In this document: positions 12,223 through 24,008 of the stretch, one piece after another | Position numbering within the stretch: position 1 is the stretch's first letter | Layout: every line of letters starts with the position of its first letter | Assembly: GCA_034687125.1 (NCBI GenBank) | Contig: JAQGBZ010000105.1 | Location: 1 to 64,000, forward strand | Source: Neelides folsomi | Taxonomy: Eukaryota > Arthropoda > Collembola > Neelipleona > Neelidae | Length of the DNA: 64,000 nucleotides | Direction of reading: 5' to 3' | The notes under the pieces: model-generated | Database searches by the model: none | What the model was told of the DNA's origin: nothing | Seen by the model: the letters and a program-made list of their open reading frames with translations, nothing else | Translations under genes and position numbers: made by a program

Positions 12223-14081
12223 ATGAGTTTCCCAATGAAGCCTTGGGAAATGAACAATGGGTTCACAAATGGAAATGGCCCACCTTACGTTCCAAATGTT
12301 CCGAACACGTAATTAACTATCTCAATTTACTTTATACATTTTAATGTTTATTTAAAATGATGATTCAAATGAGTAGTGGTTTGAATGTTTAATGAACGAA
12401 ACTTTCATTTACTGATACAAAGACTAAAAAAACATAAATAGCAATTATTTATTTATTAAGACTCTAATTAACTAATTTGGATTATTTATTGTAGAAATAT
12501 GCTGCACAGTTCTGCAGTTCCATATCCTGGATCGGGTGGTGGTGGTGCCGAAAACCCAATTGTCACTTCTTCACATTCTGCACCTGTAATGCCTCCAAGG
12601 CCTTCACAATGTCGACCCTTGTACTCATCCGGTGCATCGATGTATCGTGGTGGTTATGGTGGTTATGGATCTTCGGCCATTTCTCCCTACTCGTCTTTTT
12701 CATCTCCATACTCATTCAATTCTTATGGATCCTACGGCGGTGGATATGGGGGCCTAGCCAGTCCTTATAATTCGATGTATAATCGAGGCGGAATGGGCGG
12801 ATATTCTCCTTATGGCCCTGAAATGGGTTTTAGTCAACTTGCTGAGGAATCGGCTGGTCCAGCCTTCGAGTCAATCCAGTCCTTTGTTGCAGCGTTTGGA
12901 TCAATAAGCATGATGCTGGAGTCGACCTTTGCTGCGGTGCATTCGTCGTTTAGAGCTGTTGTTGGAGTTGCTGATCACATGGGAAGACTGAAACAAGTGT
13001 TCTCGGCATTTGCTGCTTTTAGATTCTTTAAATGGATTTTTAGAAGATTTCTCTACCTTATTGGTATTTACATAAATTAATTTTTATCCAATATGTTCGA
13101 TATTATCTTCGATGATTAGTATAGGAGTAGTGCGATGAATTAATTGATATCAAAATTTAAAGAATGAGATTTGTTTTATTTATTCCATTAATGTTAAAAC
13201 CAAAAATTCGATATTTTAATTATTGTGGCTGTTATTTTAGGATTATCAAAAATTCGACCCGAAGATGTTGAATCAGTGTGGAGGAATTTAAACGAAGCTT
13301 CAGAAATTGCTGGACAACATCGGCCAAAGAGCACTTCTTCTTGGCCAATACTTATGTTTTTGGGCTTCATTTTTGCTGGGCCTTACCTCATGTATAAATT
13401 GATGGCGTCTCTCCAACTCAACTCAAATAAAGGTATTTAGAACTTTTATTCAACTAATTGTAAATAAAATAGACTGAGTTGAAATGATGATTTAAATGAG
13501 TAGTGGTTTGAATGTTTAATGAACGCAACCTTCATTCACTGATTAAAACTAAAAACTCAAAGTTTACTTTATATGGAATTCAATTATGAAATTAAAATGT
13601 TTTTTGGTATTTTAGACTCTGAATGGGCTACAGGATCAGGAGATCATTTCCTAGCTGAAGCAACTTACGATTTTGAAGGAATTGATGAACGTGAACTTCC
13701 TTTAAGAACTGGACAAACTATTCGACTTGCTCCGGCAAAATTCCAGCCTCCGAATGTTAAAGGATGGGTTTTGGCTTCTGATGGTGTTAGAAGTGGTCTT
13801 GTACCAACCAACCACTTAAAGGTTTGTAATAATTAATTATTAATTTCAATTAAAATTTTATACTTTTAGCATCGTTAAATTATTGTTAAATTGATCATAA
13901 TTAATGTAAATATTTTATTATTTTATAGGTATTGGGTAAAAGAAGGCCAACAACTTCAGCATTAGCCAAAGCTTCCTCTGGACCTAAAGAACCAAAGAGT
14001 GTGACTTTTAATCTTCCTCCTCCAACTCCAGGAACTTCGAATGGAATCTTCGAGTCAGACAGTGAAAAATTTGACATGTGA
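12223..14081 (+). CDS. PEX13: Peroxisomal membrane docking protein PEX13, 5 exons
   Basis: Integral peroxisomal membrane protein of the import docking complex. It binds PEX14 and the cargo receptor PEX5. Exons: 12223-12308, 12495-13063, 13241-13432, 13616-13821 and 13929-14081; 1206 nt, 401 residues against 403 in human. The N-terminus has the conserved KPWE. A Gly/Tyr/Ser-rich YG-repeat region follows (GGYGGYGSS, YGSYGGGYGG), the part reported to form the cohesive pore phase. Next are the conserved QLAEESAGPAFESIQSFV and FAAVHSSFRAVVGVADH segments. The membrane helix region is SSWPILMFLGFIFAGPYLMY. The SH3 domain (ATYDFEGIDERELPLRTG ... GWVLASDG ... GLVPTNHLKV) ends near the C-terminus. An alternative ATG upstream (12027) is out of frame after splicing. 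Confidence 0.96.
12355..12430. repeat. Intronic repeat copy A (PEX13 intron 1)
   Basis: About 75 bp in PEX13 intron 1, nearly identical to a block in intron 3 (13482-13555). The shared core includes GATTNAAATGAGTAGTGG, TTGAATGTTTAATGAACG and TTCATTNACTGAT. It sits about 45-50 bp after the donor in both introns. No coding sequence is involved. Confidence 0.85.
13482..13555. repeat. Intronic repeat copy B (PEX13 intron 3)
   Basis: This is the second copy of the block in intron 1, differing at a handful of positions. The two host introns are 186 and 183 bp long and place the block at the same offset, but their donor and acceptor flanks differ. That favours copying of an internal segment, or a common intron-borne element, over a recent whole-intron duplication. 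Confidence 0.85.
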
Positions 14082-14671
14082 TTTATGAACCTTTACATTT
14101 CCCGATGAGAATTTCGCCTGGATTTTTTCATTTCGTTCAACTCTCATTTATTTTATGGGTCTTTCCATTTGTGTTTTGATTTGTCCGATATTTTAATTTC
14201 CTTACTTTTGTTCACTATACTAATCTAACCTAGTATACTGGAAGTGTTTCCGTTTGTTTTCCTAATCGCTAAAAGTTTTAGTCATTAGTCAACCCGCCGA
14301 ATTATCGTTTGCTCATATACTCATTATGTCATTATCTTAATTTATCGATTTCGCATTGTTATTCAAGTTGTTTTAAATACAAATTGTTTGTTTTGTGTTT
14401 TAACGAGCATATTATATTAAATGTAAGGTATTATTTATTCAACAATAAATCCATTATTTTTCAAAATGATCATATGCAATTTTTATTTAATTGTGCCACT
14501 GCATTATTAATCTTAATCATAATCACTTATATTTACTTATATTCTAAATATAAATGAAATGAAATATTTATGTTAATGAACTTCATTCATTTAGTAAATA
14601 AACGACTTAATAAGATAAATATATTCAGAAAGGATTAGACCTCGAATTTATTTCATATTTGTTCCAAATGT
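14082..14671. other. PEX13 / RPS7 convergent 3' region
   Basis: Contains the PEX13 3' UTR, with AATAAA around 14444, and the RPS7 poly(A) signal on the minus strand (AATAAA, 14652-14647, about 20 bp after the stop). Otherwise AT-rich with no gene. Confidence 0.6.
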
Positions 14672-15606
14672 TTACAAATAGGGTTCTGGGAATTCGAATG
14701 TCACGTGCTTTCCGGTCAACTTCTTGTAAACGGCTCCAAACGTGTCCACCTGAAAAACAATAAATTGAAATTAAAGATGTTATATCTTAAATAACATTTT
14801 GCTAATCCAATCTTTGCAAATAATATAACATTTAGAAAAACTGTGCACAGTATTGTTACCGCTATTAATAAAATATTAAAGTGGTCTTTGATTCTGCAAT
14901 TTAATTTCGCACAATGTGGATCATTGAACCATGCAAATAGGCAAAATGAACTCGAAAGTGCAACGTTTTATACAAAATATAGAATCTCAATTAATTTTAC
15001 TAGTTTTAAAGCTTAAAAAATTAGATAATTTTCTAATGCTTTTAGAATGATCAAAATATTTAATAAATGCATAAAAAATAGTTAATTATTTGAACATGCC
15101 TTGTGTTCAATCGTCGTTTGTTGGCTTTTATCGAGATGAACTTTAATGAGCCTCGCTCCGTCGAGCTTCACTCTTATTCTCTTTCCGACGATCTCAGCTG
15201 GATAAACGAGGTCCTCAAGAATGGCATCGTGGACCGCAGTAAGGGTACGACTCCTTGGTCTCTTCTGTTTGGAAACAGTCCTCGTCTTCCTTGTTGGTTT
15301 CGGGAGCATCCGCCTCTTGGCCAGAAACACGACGTATTTCCCAGAGAACTTCTTCTCTAATTCCCTTACGAGTCGGATTTGGATCTTTTGAAACGCCTTG
15401 AGTTGGGGAACTGGGACGAAGATCACGATTGCCTTCTTCCCCCCTCCAACATCGATCTCCTTCGCTCCGAGAATGGACAGTTCTCTGAGTTGGGCTCGGA
15501 GATCGCTGTTCATCTCGAGTTCAACCAAAGCTGAACTGATCTGCATCTCGAAGGAGTCGGGGTTTTCGCCATTAGGCTTCAAGATCTTTGAAGTCGCCGG
15601 CAGCAT
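14672..15606 (-). CDS. RpS7: 40S ribosomal protein S7 (eS7)
   Basis: Small-subunit ribosomal protein needed for 18S rRNA maturation. Coding exons (minus): 15606-15100 and 14749-14672; 585 nt, 194 residues, the same length as human eS7. The N-terminus [20 protein letters not shown], the central [20 protein letters not shown] and the C-terminal [17 protein letters not shown] are the family signature. The acceptor of a 5' UTR intron abuts the ATG. The second intron must start with GC, not GT: the only phase-keeping join is GAACACAAG|GCATGT to CAG|GTGGAC. The gene is divergent from RNASEH1 across a short shared promoter. Confidence 0.96.
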
Positions 15607-15966
15607 CTAATAATGACAATGATTAATTAATACACAAACATTTAACAATTCAATATAATTGAAATACATATATAATCATTATATTAAGAACATTTATTTA
15701 TATTAGGCAATTAGCTTATTATAGTTAAAATTAAAATAAGTTAAAGTAGGTGTGAAACAATGCCTGCATTGGCCGCATACAATATAAGGCCGGTTTAAAA
15801 GTTAAAAGTAAAATTTAAAGTGTAAGTGATCAATGCGTATCGTTAAGATCTCGGATGTTTAATATATAAATTAAAAATCGGGTTGATTGGTTGGAATAGT
15901 TAAATTTTAGTTTTAATTCTTACTTTAACTGCAGAATCCAGATTAAAGTTGTCGAAAAGGTCTTGC
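15607..15966 (-). promoter_or_regulatory. RPS7 5' UTR intron, leader exon and TOP-like start
   Basis: The intron runs from donor AAA|GTAAGA (15923) to acceptor ATTATTAG (15607), directly before the ATG. The leader exon upstream begins near CCTTTTCG at about 15960-15953, a pyrimidine tract with C at its start. That is what is expected of a TOP mRNA under mTOR-dependent translational control. The exact start site is inferred. Confidence 0.55.
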
Positions 15967-16247
15967 CACGAGTTTTGGGATCCAATATGGCTTGCCTTTA
16001 GTGTACAAACGGAGAAGGAAGAGAGCGACTGTGTCTTTAGCAGAAATTACATGCAAGTCATGTGACTTCAATACCAATAGCACTTTCTTTATTATTTCAT
16101 ATAATACCCGCGAACAGGTGAGCGAAAGGAAAAATCATCAATTAAGAGGAAGATTAAAAAGACTAAATATTAATAGAATTTAATCCGTATTTAATATTTT
16201 ATCAAACTCAATAAATATTCTTAATTAGATATTCTCATTTCAATTAA
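15967..16247 (+). promoter_or_regulatory. RNASEH1 promoter and leader
   Basis: Shared upstream region with RPS7. A strong donor CGAACAG|GTGAGC at 16118 and an acceptor TTAATTAG at 16228 define a likely 5' UTR intron, joining to the exon that carries both candidate RNASEH1 start codons. Confidence 0.45.
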
Positions 16248-17690
16248 ATGACAATTAATTTTATACGAAATAATGTTTTGTTTAGTTTAATACGAAGATC
16301 TTCATTTTGGAATTTTACACATTATTCCTTTTTTAAACCCAATTTCCGGTTAAAGTCATATTATGCACTTCCCATTAAAACTTTAAATTTATTAAACATT
16401 TTAGTTGACTTTAGGAGTATTTTACACTTTTATTTTAACAAATCAATCATGGCATTTTATGCTGTTGCAAGAGGGAGAAAAGTTGGGATTTACAATACAT
16501 GGTAAAGAATAAAGACGATAAATTGAATTTTTTGAAATTATGAATGTTTAAATAATTGAAACTTTAATTTAATTCAAATTTAGAGAACATTTTGGTTAAT
16601 TAATCTATGTTGTGTTTTTAAAGGGATGAATGCAAGGATCAAGTTCATGGATTTGCAAGTGCTCGTTACAAGAAGTTCCCTTCAAGAGAAGAAGCCTTAT
16701 CTTTTATTTCGACTAATTCAGCACCGAGTAATTCAGCTTCAGCACCATCATGTTCTCAGAAATCAATAGGAAAAATTTCAAGTTCTGGAATCGGACGATC
16801 GGAAAGGAAATTTACTTCATATGACGCAGGGAACAAACCTAAAAAGTCTACGAAAATTGACAGACAATATAGCACAAAAACGACAGTGAGCAAAGATGCT
16901 TTTGATTTTTCAAAGGAAGACCGTTCTGCGTTTAAATATAATACTTTCAATGGGCAAAAATATATTATGGAAGATGACCGAATTGTCGTTTATACTGATG
17001 GAGCTTGTAGAGGAAACGGAAAAGGACGAGCGAAAGCTGGAATTGGAATTTGGTTTGGAGATGATCATCCAATGTACTTAACATAAAAAAATTTTTGTAA
17101 ACTTAAAATTGTTAAACATTATTGCATTTATACTAAATGTTTTATGCTCATTTACAGGAATATCTCAGAACCAGCAATTGGGCGACAAACGAATAATGTA
17201 GCTGAAATCCAAGCCGCTGAAAGAGCCATTAGTCAAGCTAAGGATAATGGTAGAATTAATTACTGATTATTTATTATTTGTGATACAAATGAAGATGATG
17301 ATTTTAAGTGATTTTCTAATATTGGTGTTTCATTCATAGGCATTGAAAAATTGAATATAAAAACAGACTCACAATTTTTAATAAACTGTTCAGTTAATTG
17401 GATGAAAAAGTGGAAAGTGAATGGATGGAGGCTGAGTGACGGTAAAGATGTTAAGAATAAGGAAGATCTCGAAAAATTGGACAAAGCTCTTCAAGGAATG
17501 AACGTCAAATGGGTAAATTTTTTCCATTTCTCATTTAAAATTATAATGTTGATTGATTTCATTTTTAATTTTAAATTGAATTGAAATTAAACTATATGTT
17601 TAGTCTTACGTTGCTGGTCATTCTGGGCATTATGGGAATGAAGCTGCAGATCGATTAGCTACCAACGGGATTCAAAACAATAATGCTTAG
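16248..17690 (+). CDS. RNASEH1: Ribonuclease H1, 5 exons, with possible mitochondrial N-terminal extension
   Basis: Cleaves RNA in RNA:DNA hybrids in the nucleus and mitochondria. Exons: 16248-16501, 16624-17073, 17158-17249, 17340-17512 and 17604-17690. From the inner ATG at 16449 the protein has 284 residues; from ATG 16248 it has 351. The hybrid-binding domain starts MAFYAVARGRKVGIYNTW and continues CKDQVHGFASARYKKF. A Ser-rich linker follows. The catalytic domain has all four metal ligands: D in VVYTDGACRGNG, E in NNVAEIQAAE, D in NIKTDSQFL and D in GNEAADRLA, plus H in GHSGHYGN. The 67-residue extension is rich in Arg, Lys, Phe, Ser and Asn with a single acidic residue, as in a mitochondrial presequence. 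The inner start has the better match to other RNase H1 proteins. Confidence 0.94.
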
Positions 17691-17920
17691 GATTCACTAT
17701 TAACTTTAAATATATTGTTTTAATTATCGCAAAGAACGAGAAAATGATTTTTATGACTGAGGTTTCATATAAACATATTTTCTATTTATTTATTCATATG
17801 TGATATTTTAAAAACACTCCTTTTTAAAGGTACATTTAACCATTTTAAAATCTTCCCTATATATTTAAGTATTAAAATAAAACCATGCAATTGATTTAAA
17901 ACTGTAAGGATTATCTGTAT

Positions 17921-20900
17921 TCAATTTTTTGAGCATCTCTGTAAAAGAAGAGTGTAGCATTGATCACAAACACGGACAGGTTTAGGAAACGCTGGTAGTG
18001 GCATAACATTGTCCGAACATCCTGAACAATAAATGAACCCACAGTGACGGCAGTGGTGCTGAAATAAAATAATTAATTAAATAGTTATAAAATAATACCA
18101 AGCAAGAAACATTAATTTTAAAATAGTAGCTAATAATTAATAATATTTAAGTAAAAAATATTATTATTAGACTTTCAAACCTTTCGAGTAGTAAGAGAAA
18201 AATCTTTTTCGCAAGTTCTGCAATTTGTAACTTCTTTGTCTTTGGCCCATTGAGCTTCTGCAACAGATCCAGCAGTTTCTCGAAGTTGATCCAACTTGAT
18301 ATCAGATGCTCTTAATAGCTTGCCCTGTTAATACAAATGCAATTAAGGATAATGTTTACAACTTAAAGTTTAATTGCATTTAATTTTAATTGTATTGTAT
18401 AAAGACCATGTCATTAAGAGTTTCTTCATTTTGTCGACAAGTCCTTTGGAGATTCCCAATTTCTTTGTTAGCTGTTTCCAATTCCTGAACAATTAAATAA
18501 TTAATGTTAAGTATCAGCTTAGAATTCTTTTGCTTTATTAAATAGGTAGTTAATACAGAGAGTAAGACAAATTACATTTGAGAGAAGATTTAGCCTTTGA
18601 ACTTCCATGTTCAACTCCGAGATTCTTTCTTTGTCTTTCACAAGGGCATCTTGCAGTGATTGTCTCCATTCTCTCTCGATCCGCAAATCTCCTTCGAGAG
18701 TCGAAACTTTAAGCTCTTGATCGGCAATTTGAGACCCGAGGCTTCTCATCGTCTCCTGACCACTCACAACTTCAACCTTACGAGACTCCAATCTTTTAAA
18801 CATAGCAAGTTAATTAAATCACAACTTATCCTTGCATTATATTGATTGAAAAGAAAATCTGTAGAATCATCCCGCAAATGACACTCTAATTCACATTATG
18901 TTAACATGTTGAATGAGAAGATTGAGAATGTTTATGAATACAACAAATACAGCCTTAACTAACTCAATATATCAACTATACATTTCTGCGCATTGTTTCT
19001 TTAATGTGATGAAGGCATTATTTCCTAAACATTAATTTAATGGGAAAATGAGACCATTATCTTCAGTCTACAGTATATGCTAGTTTTAAGGAAATGAACA
19101 TGGAATGAAACCTCCATTGTTTGATTTCATACACATGCTGAAAAAGTACATATTATATAATATGTAAATATATCATAATTTGATACTAAATGAAGTGTGA
19201 GATATTGTAGAGATGAGAAATGAGAATTCTTTGTTTTTTTTATTTCATTCATGAAGAGCATCAAGAATCACAACCAATCATTTATTCAGGCAGAGAATTA
19301 ACAGTTCCAATAACATTTGTGCAAATATTAGAAATCCTTTTGATAACAACACTTTATGAGAATTATTCATTTCGAAGTATCACTTCTTTTTTAAACCATT
19401 ATTTTACAATGAGTTATGACTAGGAACTTTACTTTATAAAGATTTGGTAGATTTGGTAGAATGGTGCAATTAAATATTAATTTACCATATAAAGCGCTTT
19501 GGTTTATAATTTACATAATATTTTATAAATTATACTCAAGACCTTTTGCAAAATATATGAAAATTTAAAAGGATAACTTCATCCTTTTAGAGCTTGCTTT
19601 TAGAGTACCATTTGCGAGATGATTTTTAATTTTTTTTAATATAGAAAGAGAGAGATCAGTTTAAAATTAGTTAAATTACTTCTCATCAAGCTTATTGATT
19701 GTTTCAGCAAGAAGTGTGGCTTTTGCTTCTTGCTTACTCATCAAATCGGTCTTGTATTTCAAAGCCTTCTCGCAATCCTGTGAAGATAACAATACTCTTT
19801 TGATTCTTTAAAATAATTCCACAACATTTTAATTTCATTTCTTCAATTAATCATCCCTATTGATAGAGATCAATCATTCTGGTGTATAAAGGTAGGAATT
19901 AACTAAAAGGTTAATTTTAGTTAATTTTAGTTGGTAATTGTAATTATTTAGGAGGTTCTTCAGGCGACTTGAGTAATGTTGAAGGGGACGGGAGATCAGC
20001 GAAGGCTTTGGATGCTTCAAGACTCTGAAGGAGTTTTGCAATCTGCCCAGTTTTTAATTGAAGTCGATCGATGAGACGGCCTTTGTCGTGAATTTCTTCT
20101 TCACATTCCTAACCTCACAATGTTTCTTACCATGAAATTAATGAACTTTTTCCCATTTCTTATAATTAAGTTTTAAGTTAGTTGGTTAAATGCTTTGTTA
20201 CATATACATTATATTGTACAGTACTTAAAAGTTATATCTTAAGAAGCTAATTTGTACATTAAGTATTTTGTAAAGTTGATTTAAGTTTATTTATATGTGA
20301 ATTTTACCTGAAGTTTTCTGTACATTTCCAAATTGATGATTTTGATTTCATCAAGTTGCTTTCGTAGTGAAATGATTGTATCTTGTTTCTCGTGAACATC
20401 CTTTTCCAACAACTTCATTGCAATTTCCGTTTCACTGTTTTTATTTTTCTAGAACCAATTTATTATAAACCTGATTAATTTATATAATAGACATAGTAAA
20501 TCATATTAAATGTCATATAAGTATTTTTTAAATATTTTTAAAATTAACATATTTGCTAAAATATAAAAGGAATGATTTGGTCATATGGGTATTTATTTTT
20601 TATTTAGTTTAGAATTGTACTTCTATTTGAAGATCTTTTTCTAAATTGGTTATTAATTGTTTTTCCTCTTTTTGCTTTGGTTCAACTGAGGATTCATCTT
20701 TTTCTTGAATGATTTCTTCTGATGGAGATTCTTCCAATTTCTTTTTGAGCGTTTTGTTTTCTTCCTGGAGAGTTTGCAAACCTTTTTTGGAAATGGCCAA
20801 ATCTTCTTTCATTAGAGCATTTGTTGTTGTGAGTGTCTCAACTCGACTTTGTAGATTTGTTACAGTTGCACTATAAAACACCGTTTATTAATATAAATTA

Positions 20901-22325
20901 AAAAAGTTACCATTAATATCCTACAACAAACTTTGAATATACAATTAAAGTTTGGTGAAAATCCCGTTCTTAATAGAATTTTACTTTAAATGTCTATTGA
21001 GTTCTTCGATATAGTTCTTTTGGTCCAATACTGAATCAATATTGTTTGTAGGTTCGACATCGTCGTTGACGGAATCGCTTGATCGACTCGATCGTAAATA
21101 TAATGAAAAGTCAATGACTCCTTGCTGGCTATCCAAATCCTCTTCCTATTATAATCATGATTTATGAATTAAATATTAATTAAAATCATAATAATTTACA
21201 ACCTTGCATTACATTTAATTCGCTACATAATCTTATTATGTGTAAATAATGAATGATTATTCTTTACAATAATACCTTAAGACAAAAATTGCAATCAATG
21301 ACATTAAGGCCAACAAGAAGGCCAGCGAGCACCGTAGCTTCTTCACACATCATGAGAGCAATTGGTTCATAATAATCCTTCAAACCATCATCTCGATTGT
21401 CAACAAGAATTTTGAAATAATCTGCTAATTTCTTCTGAATTAATGCCAAACGTAGCCAGGCTCGTGCTCTTCCCAAATGTGTGCTAAAATATTCAACATT
21501 CATTCTTTTATTCTCAAGTGTACCATTACATTATGTAAATATACAAAACTGTATGATTACTAATATGTATTATGTGTATGTACTTTCATATGTGTATTAA
21601 GTTTTGCAATATTTAGCTATCATTAGTATTTATCATAGCGAATAGCAAGTGTAAATTATATTATCAATACCTGACTGTGGGGAGATCTCTAATTGAAGTT
21701 GTTATGTCTTGTGCTTCACTTGTGCAACGTTCAACAGTTTGAATTACATCCCATAGTTCTTTTTTAGGACCCAAAAGCCCCTACATTTTGAATACAATTA
21801 CAAATTGTAAATTTTGTACAACGATTAATATGAAAATGTATTATACAGATATATTATCACAAACAATTCAACTAATGTTTATTGTATAAACTTAAATATT
21901 AATTTAATATTAACCTTCTTTGGCTTTAAACCATGCCTTAAAGCATGTTCAAGCACAATGAAAAAATGTTGCAGAGGCGGATGGTCCGCATCAAGAGATC
22001 TTCCATGACGAATTGACCATTCGATGAGTTCTTTGACGACAAGTTTGGTAATGTTCAGTAAATTGCTGCGCTCCACTGCCGTCGGATCACGATCTGGAAT
22101 TACTAAGGGTTGAAGGGGAGAAAAGTTCGGGAACTGAGAATCACCATAAGGGAGGAAATCGATGGGAGAAGGGAGAGTCGACCGAAAGGGAACGTCCAAG
22201 GGAACTTCAACGTCATCAAGTTGACGGAGACAAAGCCAATCCCCGTCAACTGACACTCGGAAGTTACAGAGATAAATTGTGTCTTGGATGCCTTTTCGGC
22301 CTTCGCCTATTTCTTGTTCCTTCAT
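17921..22325 (-). CDS. RUFY2: RUN and FYVE domain protein (RUFY family), 11 exons plus one alternative last exon
   Basis: Rab/Arl effector of endosomes and lysosomes. Exons (minus): 22325-21915, 21780-21671, 21483-21276, 21145-20985, 20870-20621, 20448-20308, 19777-19680, 18792-18576, 18484-18407, 18324-18181 and 18058-17921; 1956 nt, 651 residues. The N-terminus [19 protein letters not shown] matches the RUFY2/3-type leader. The RUN domain follows ([17 protein letters not shown] ... [20 protein letters not shown] ... [18 protein letters not shown]). After it come long coiled coils, including [20 protein letters not shown] and [20 protein letters not shown]. The C-terminal FYVE finger has [25 protein letters not shown] and RVCDQC, eight zinc ligands in all; the usual WxxD is replaced by WAKDKE as in other RUFYs. 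Exon 20108-19944 is an alternative last exon (listed separately). Which RUFY paralog this is cannot be settled. Confidence 0.93.
19944..20108 (-). CDS. RUFY alternative terminal exon (FYVE-less isoform)
   Basis: This exon has a TTAG acceptor and joins in phase 0 to exon 6 (ending MYRKLQ). It adds 54 codons starting [20 protein letters not shown] and ends SPEEPPK-stop with no good donor inside. Exon 19777-19680, also phase 0, begins [17 protein letters not shown] and aligns with it, so the two look like a homologous, mutually exclusive pair. Using this exon gives a 481-residue protein with RUN and coiled coil but no FYVE finger. The splice choice is inferred. Confidence 0.7.
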   Translation of the reverse strand, partial: ECEEEIHDKGRLIDRLQLKTGQIAKLLQSLEASKAFADLPSPSTLLKSPEEPPK

Positions 22326-23732
22326 AATTCCCCTCGATATTTATTTAATTTTTATAAATTCAATCTTATCGATGTCAAATAAAATCTAGTGTGAATTTTT
22401 GAATTTTTGAATTATTAGCAATTTGCCCTATAAACTTTTTCTTGGAAGGATTTTAAAGAAACAGATGGATTTGTTAGTTTTAATAAAATGGACCAACTAA
22501 TTGACAATACAAAATAATTTAACGACTGATTGGATAGTAATTAGGATATTTAGAATTATAATTTTTTAATATATGGGAAAGCAATTAAAAGTGAAATTGG
22601 ATAAAGGCGAGGTCAATGCGAAAAATAAAATGTTGATTTTGGGAGGATCGATGAAGGGAAAAGGAAGGATTGTAATAGGGAAATGGAAAGGACGCGCAAG
22701 TTTGGATCGATATTTTCCTCACGGGTTCTTCCTATACCTTTTACACCTTTGCAAATACAGATATTAAACGGGAACTGACCCTCCACATTTCTGCGTAACT
22801 TTCACCAAACGCCTCTCAGATTACAATTATTAATTATTCTTATTAATTAGCTTACTATTTGTTACAATTAAATTTTAAATTAATATTAAATTTACAGGTA
22901 TATTATATGATTGAAATAAAAACAATGTAATTTATGAGCCGATTTTTCTTATTATTAAACATGTCAATAACAGTGAAAATGTGCATAATCAATATAAACA
23001 AAGTAATTTTATTTGAATCCTTTGATATCAATTGGCATATATCCAATGAAAAATTCATTATCTCCCTAAAACTTAAAAGTTAAATTAAGTTTTTTGAAGA
23101 CTTCAATTTCCTATTATTTTGCATACGGTTTTTCTTGTTTTGATTTCAACTCATTGAATCACGCTTAATATTGGAAATTGTTAATGTCAAGTTTATTTTA
23201 TTTGAATTCTACGACATTGATTGATTTAAAAATGATTTTTAATCTCAAATCTCCTTACTTTTGAAAAAATTAATGAAGATTAATCCAATTAAAATTAAAC
23301 AGCTAATTTCATCTTTTGAATTTACAAGTATTGACTAAAAGTTGCGTTGTTTAGTTAAATAATAAGGTTTTTGTTTTTGTAATTAATTAAGCATTCTAAA
23401 AGTAACGTGTAATGGATAAATTATGGATGTAAATATGTTAAATTCTTACAATTTAATCTACATTAAAGTTGTTAAGTACAAATTAATAATTAATTAATGT
23501 ATGCCTTTGTTTGATATCTCTTTTTATCTTTAGTTGGTTACTTATAAAATACTCTATTATTCTTGTAAAATACCATGTACCATATTACTTTTACATATAA
23601 ATATTTATGTATACTATACACCAATAATTTTGTAAAGTTATGTCATGATTAAACAAGCCACGTAACCATTGTTTAACCGCGCATACTTAATTACTATCCT
23701 TAGAAAACAAGAGATGAAGATGAAACCTATGA
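22326..23732. other. RUFY upstream intergenic region
   Basis: AT-rich DNA upstream of RUFY. A slightly G+C-richer purine-biased stretch at 22570-22790 has an open frame without homology and is more likely the RUFY promoter than a gene. No repeat or RNA gene was recognised in the rest. Confidence 0.5.
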
Positions 23733-23996
23733 TTAAAGAAGCATAAGGAATAAATGCTCACAGCCTCGATCGATGGATGAATTTGTTGATGACGATGAAT
23801 TGTAAGCAATTTTAGAAGCAATCCAAGACGATGATTCTGTCCAGAATTTCTTTCCGGTGGAAGCAAGGCTCGCTGGACTTGCAATGTCCGATTCTGAAAT
23901 ATCGGAGGAAGTTGGAGATCCAGGAGTGATTTGTGATGATGACAGAATTCCTGGGAATCCCATATCGTAGGAAGGAGAATAATGTGAAGAACTCAT
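23733..23996 (-). CDS. Uncertain small serine-rich ORF
   Basis: An open frame of 87 residues from ATG 23996 (MSSSHYSPSYDMGFPGILSS), very rich in Ser, Pro and Thr, with an acidic patch SSDISESDIASP and one Trp-containing segment KKFWTESSSWIASK. I do not recognise it. It stands out from its AT-rich surroundings by codon-like composition. A good donor (T|GTGAGC) lies inside the frame near 23760, so the true C-terminus may be spliced to an unseen exon. It could be the start of a regulatory protein or simply chance. Confidence 0.35.
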   Translation of the reverse strand: MSSSHYSPSYDMGFPGILSSSQITPGSPTSSDISESDIASPASLASTGKKFWTESSSWIASKIAYNSSSSTNSSIDRGCEHLFLMLL

Positions 23997-24008
23997 TTTG
24001 ATCCACAA

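Noticed and set aside
19220-19423. Open frame inside the large RUFY intron
   Set aside because: Plus-strand, AT-rich, no acceptor/donor arrangement and no homology; probably intronic noise.
22573-22767. Lys/Gly-rich plus-strand frame upstream of RUFY
   Set aside because: No good start context, composition matches a purine-biased promoter segment, no homology.
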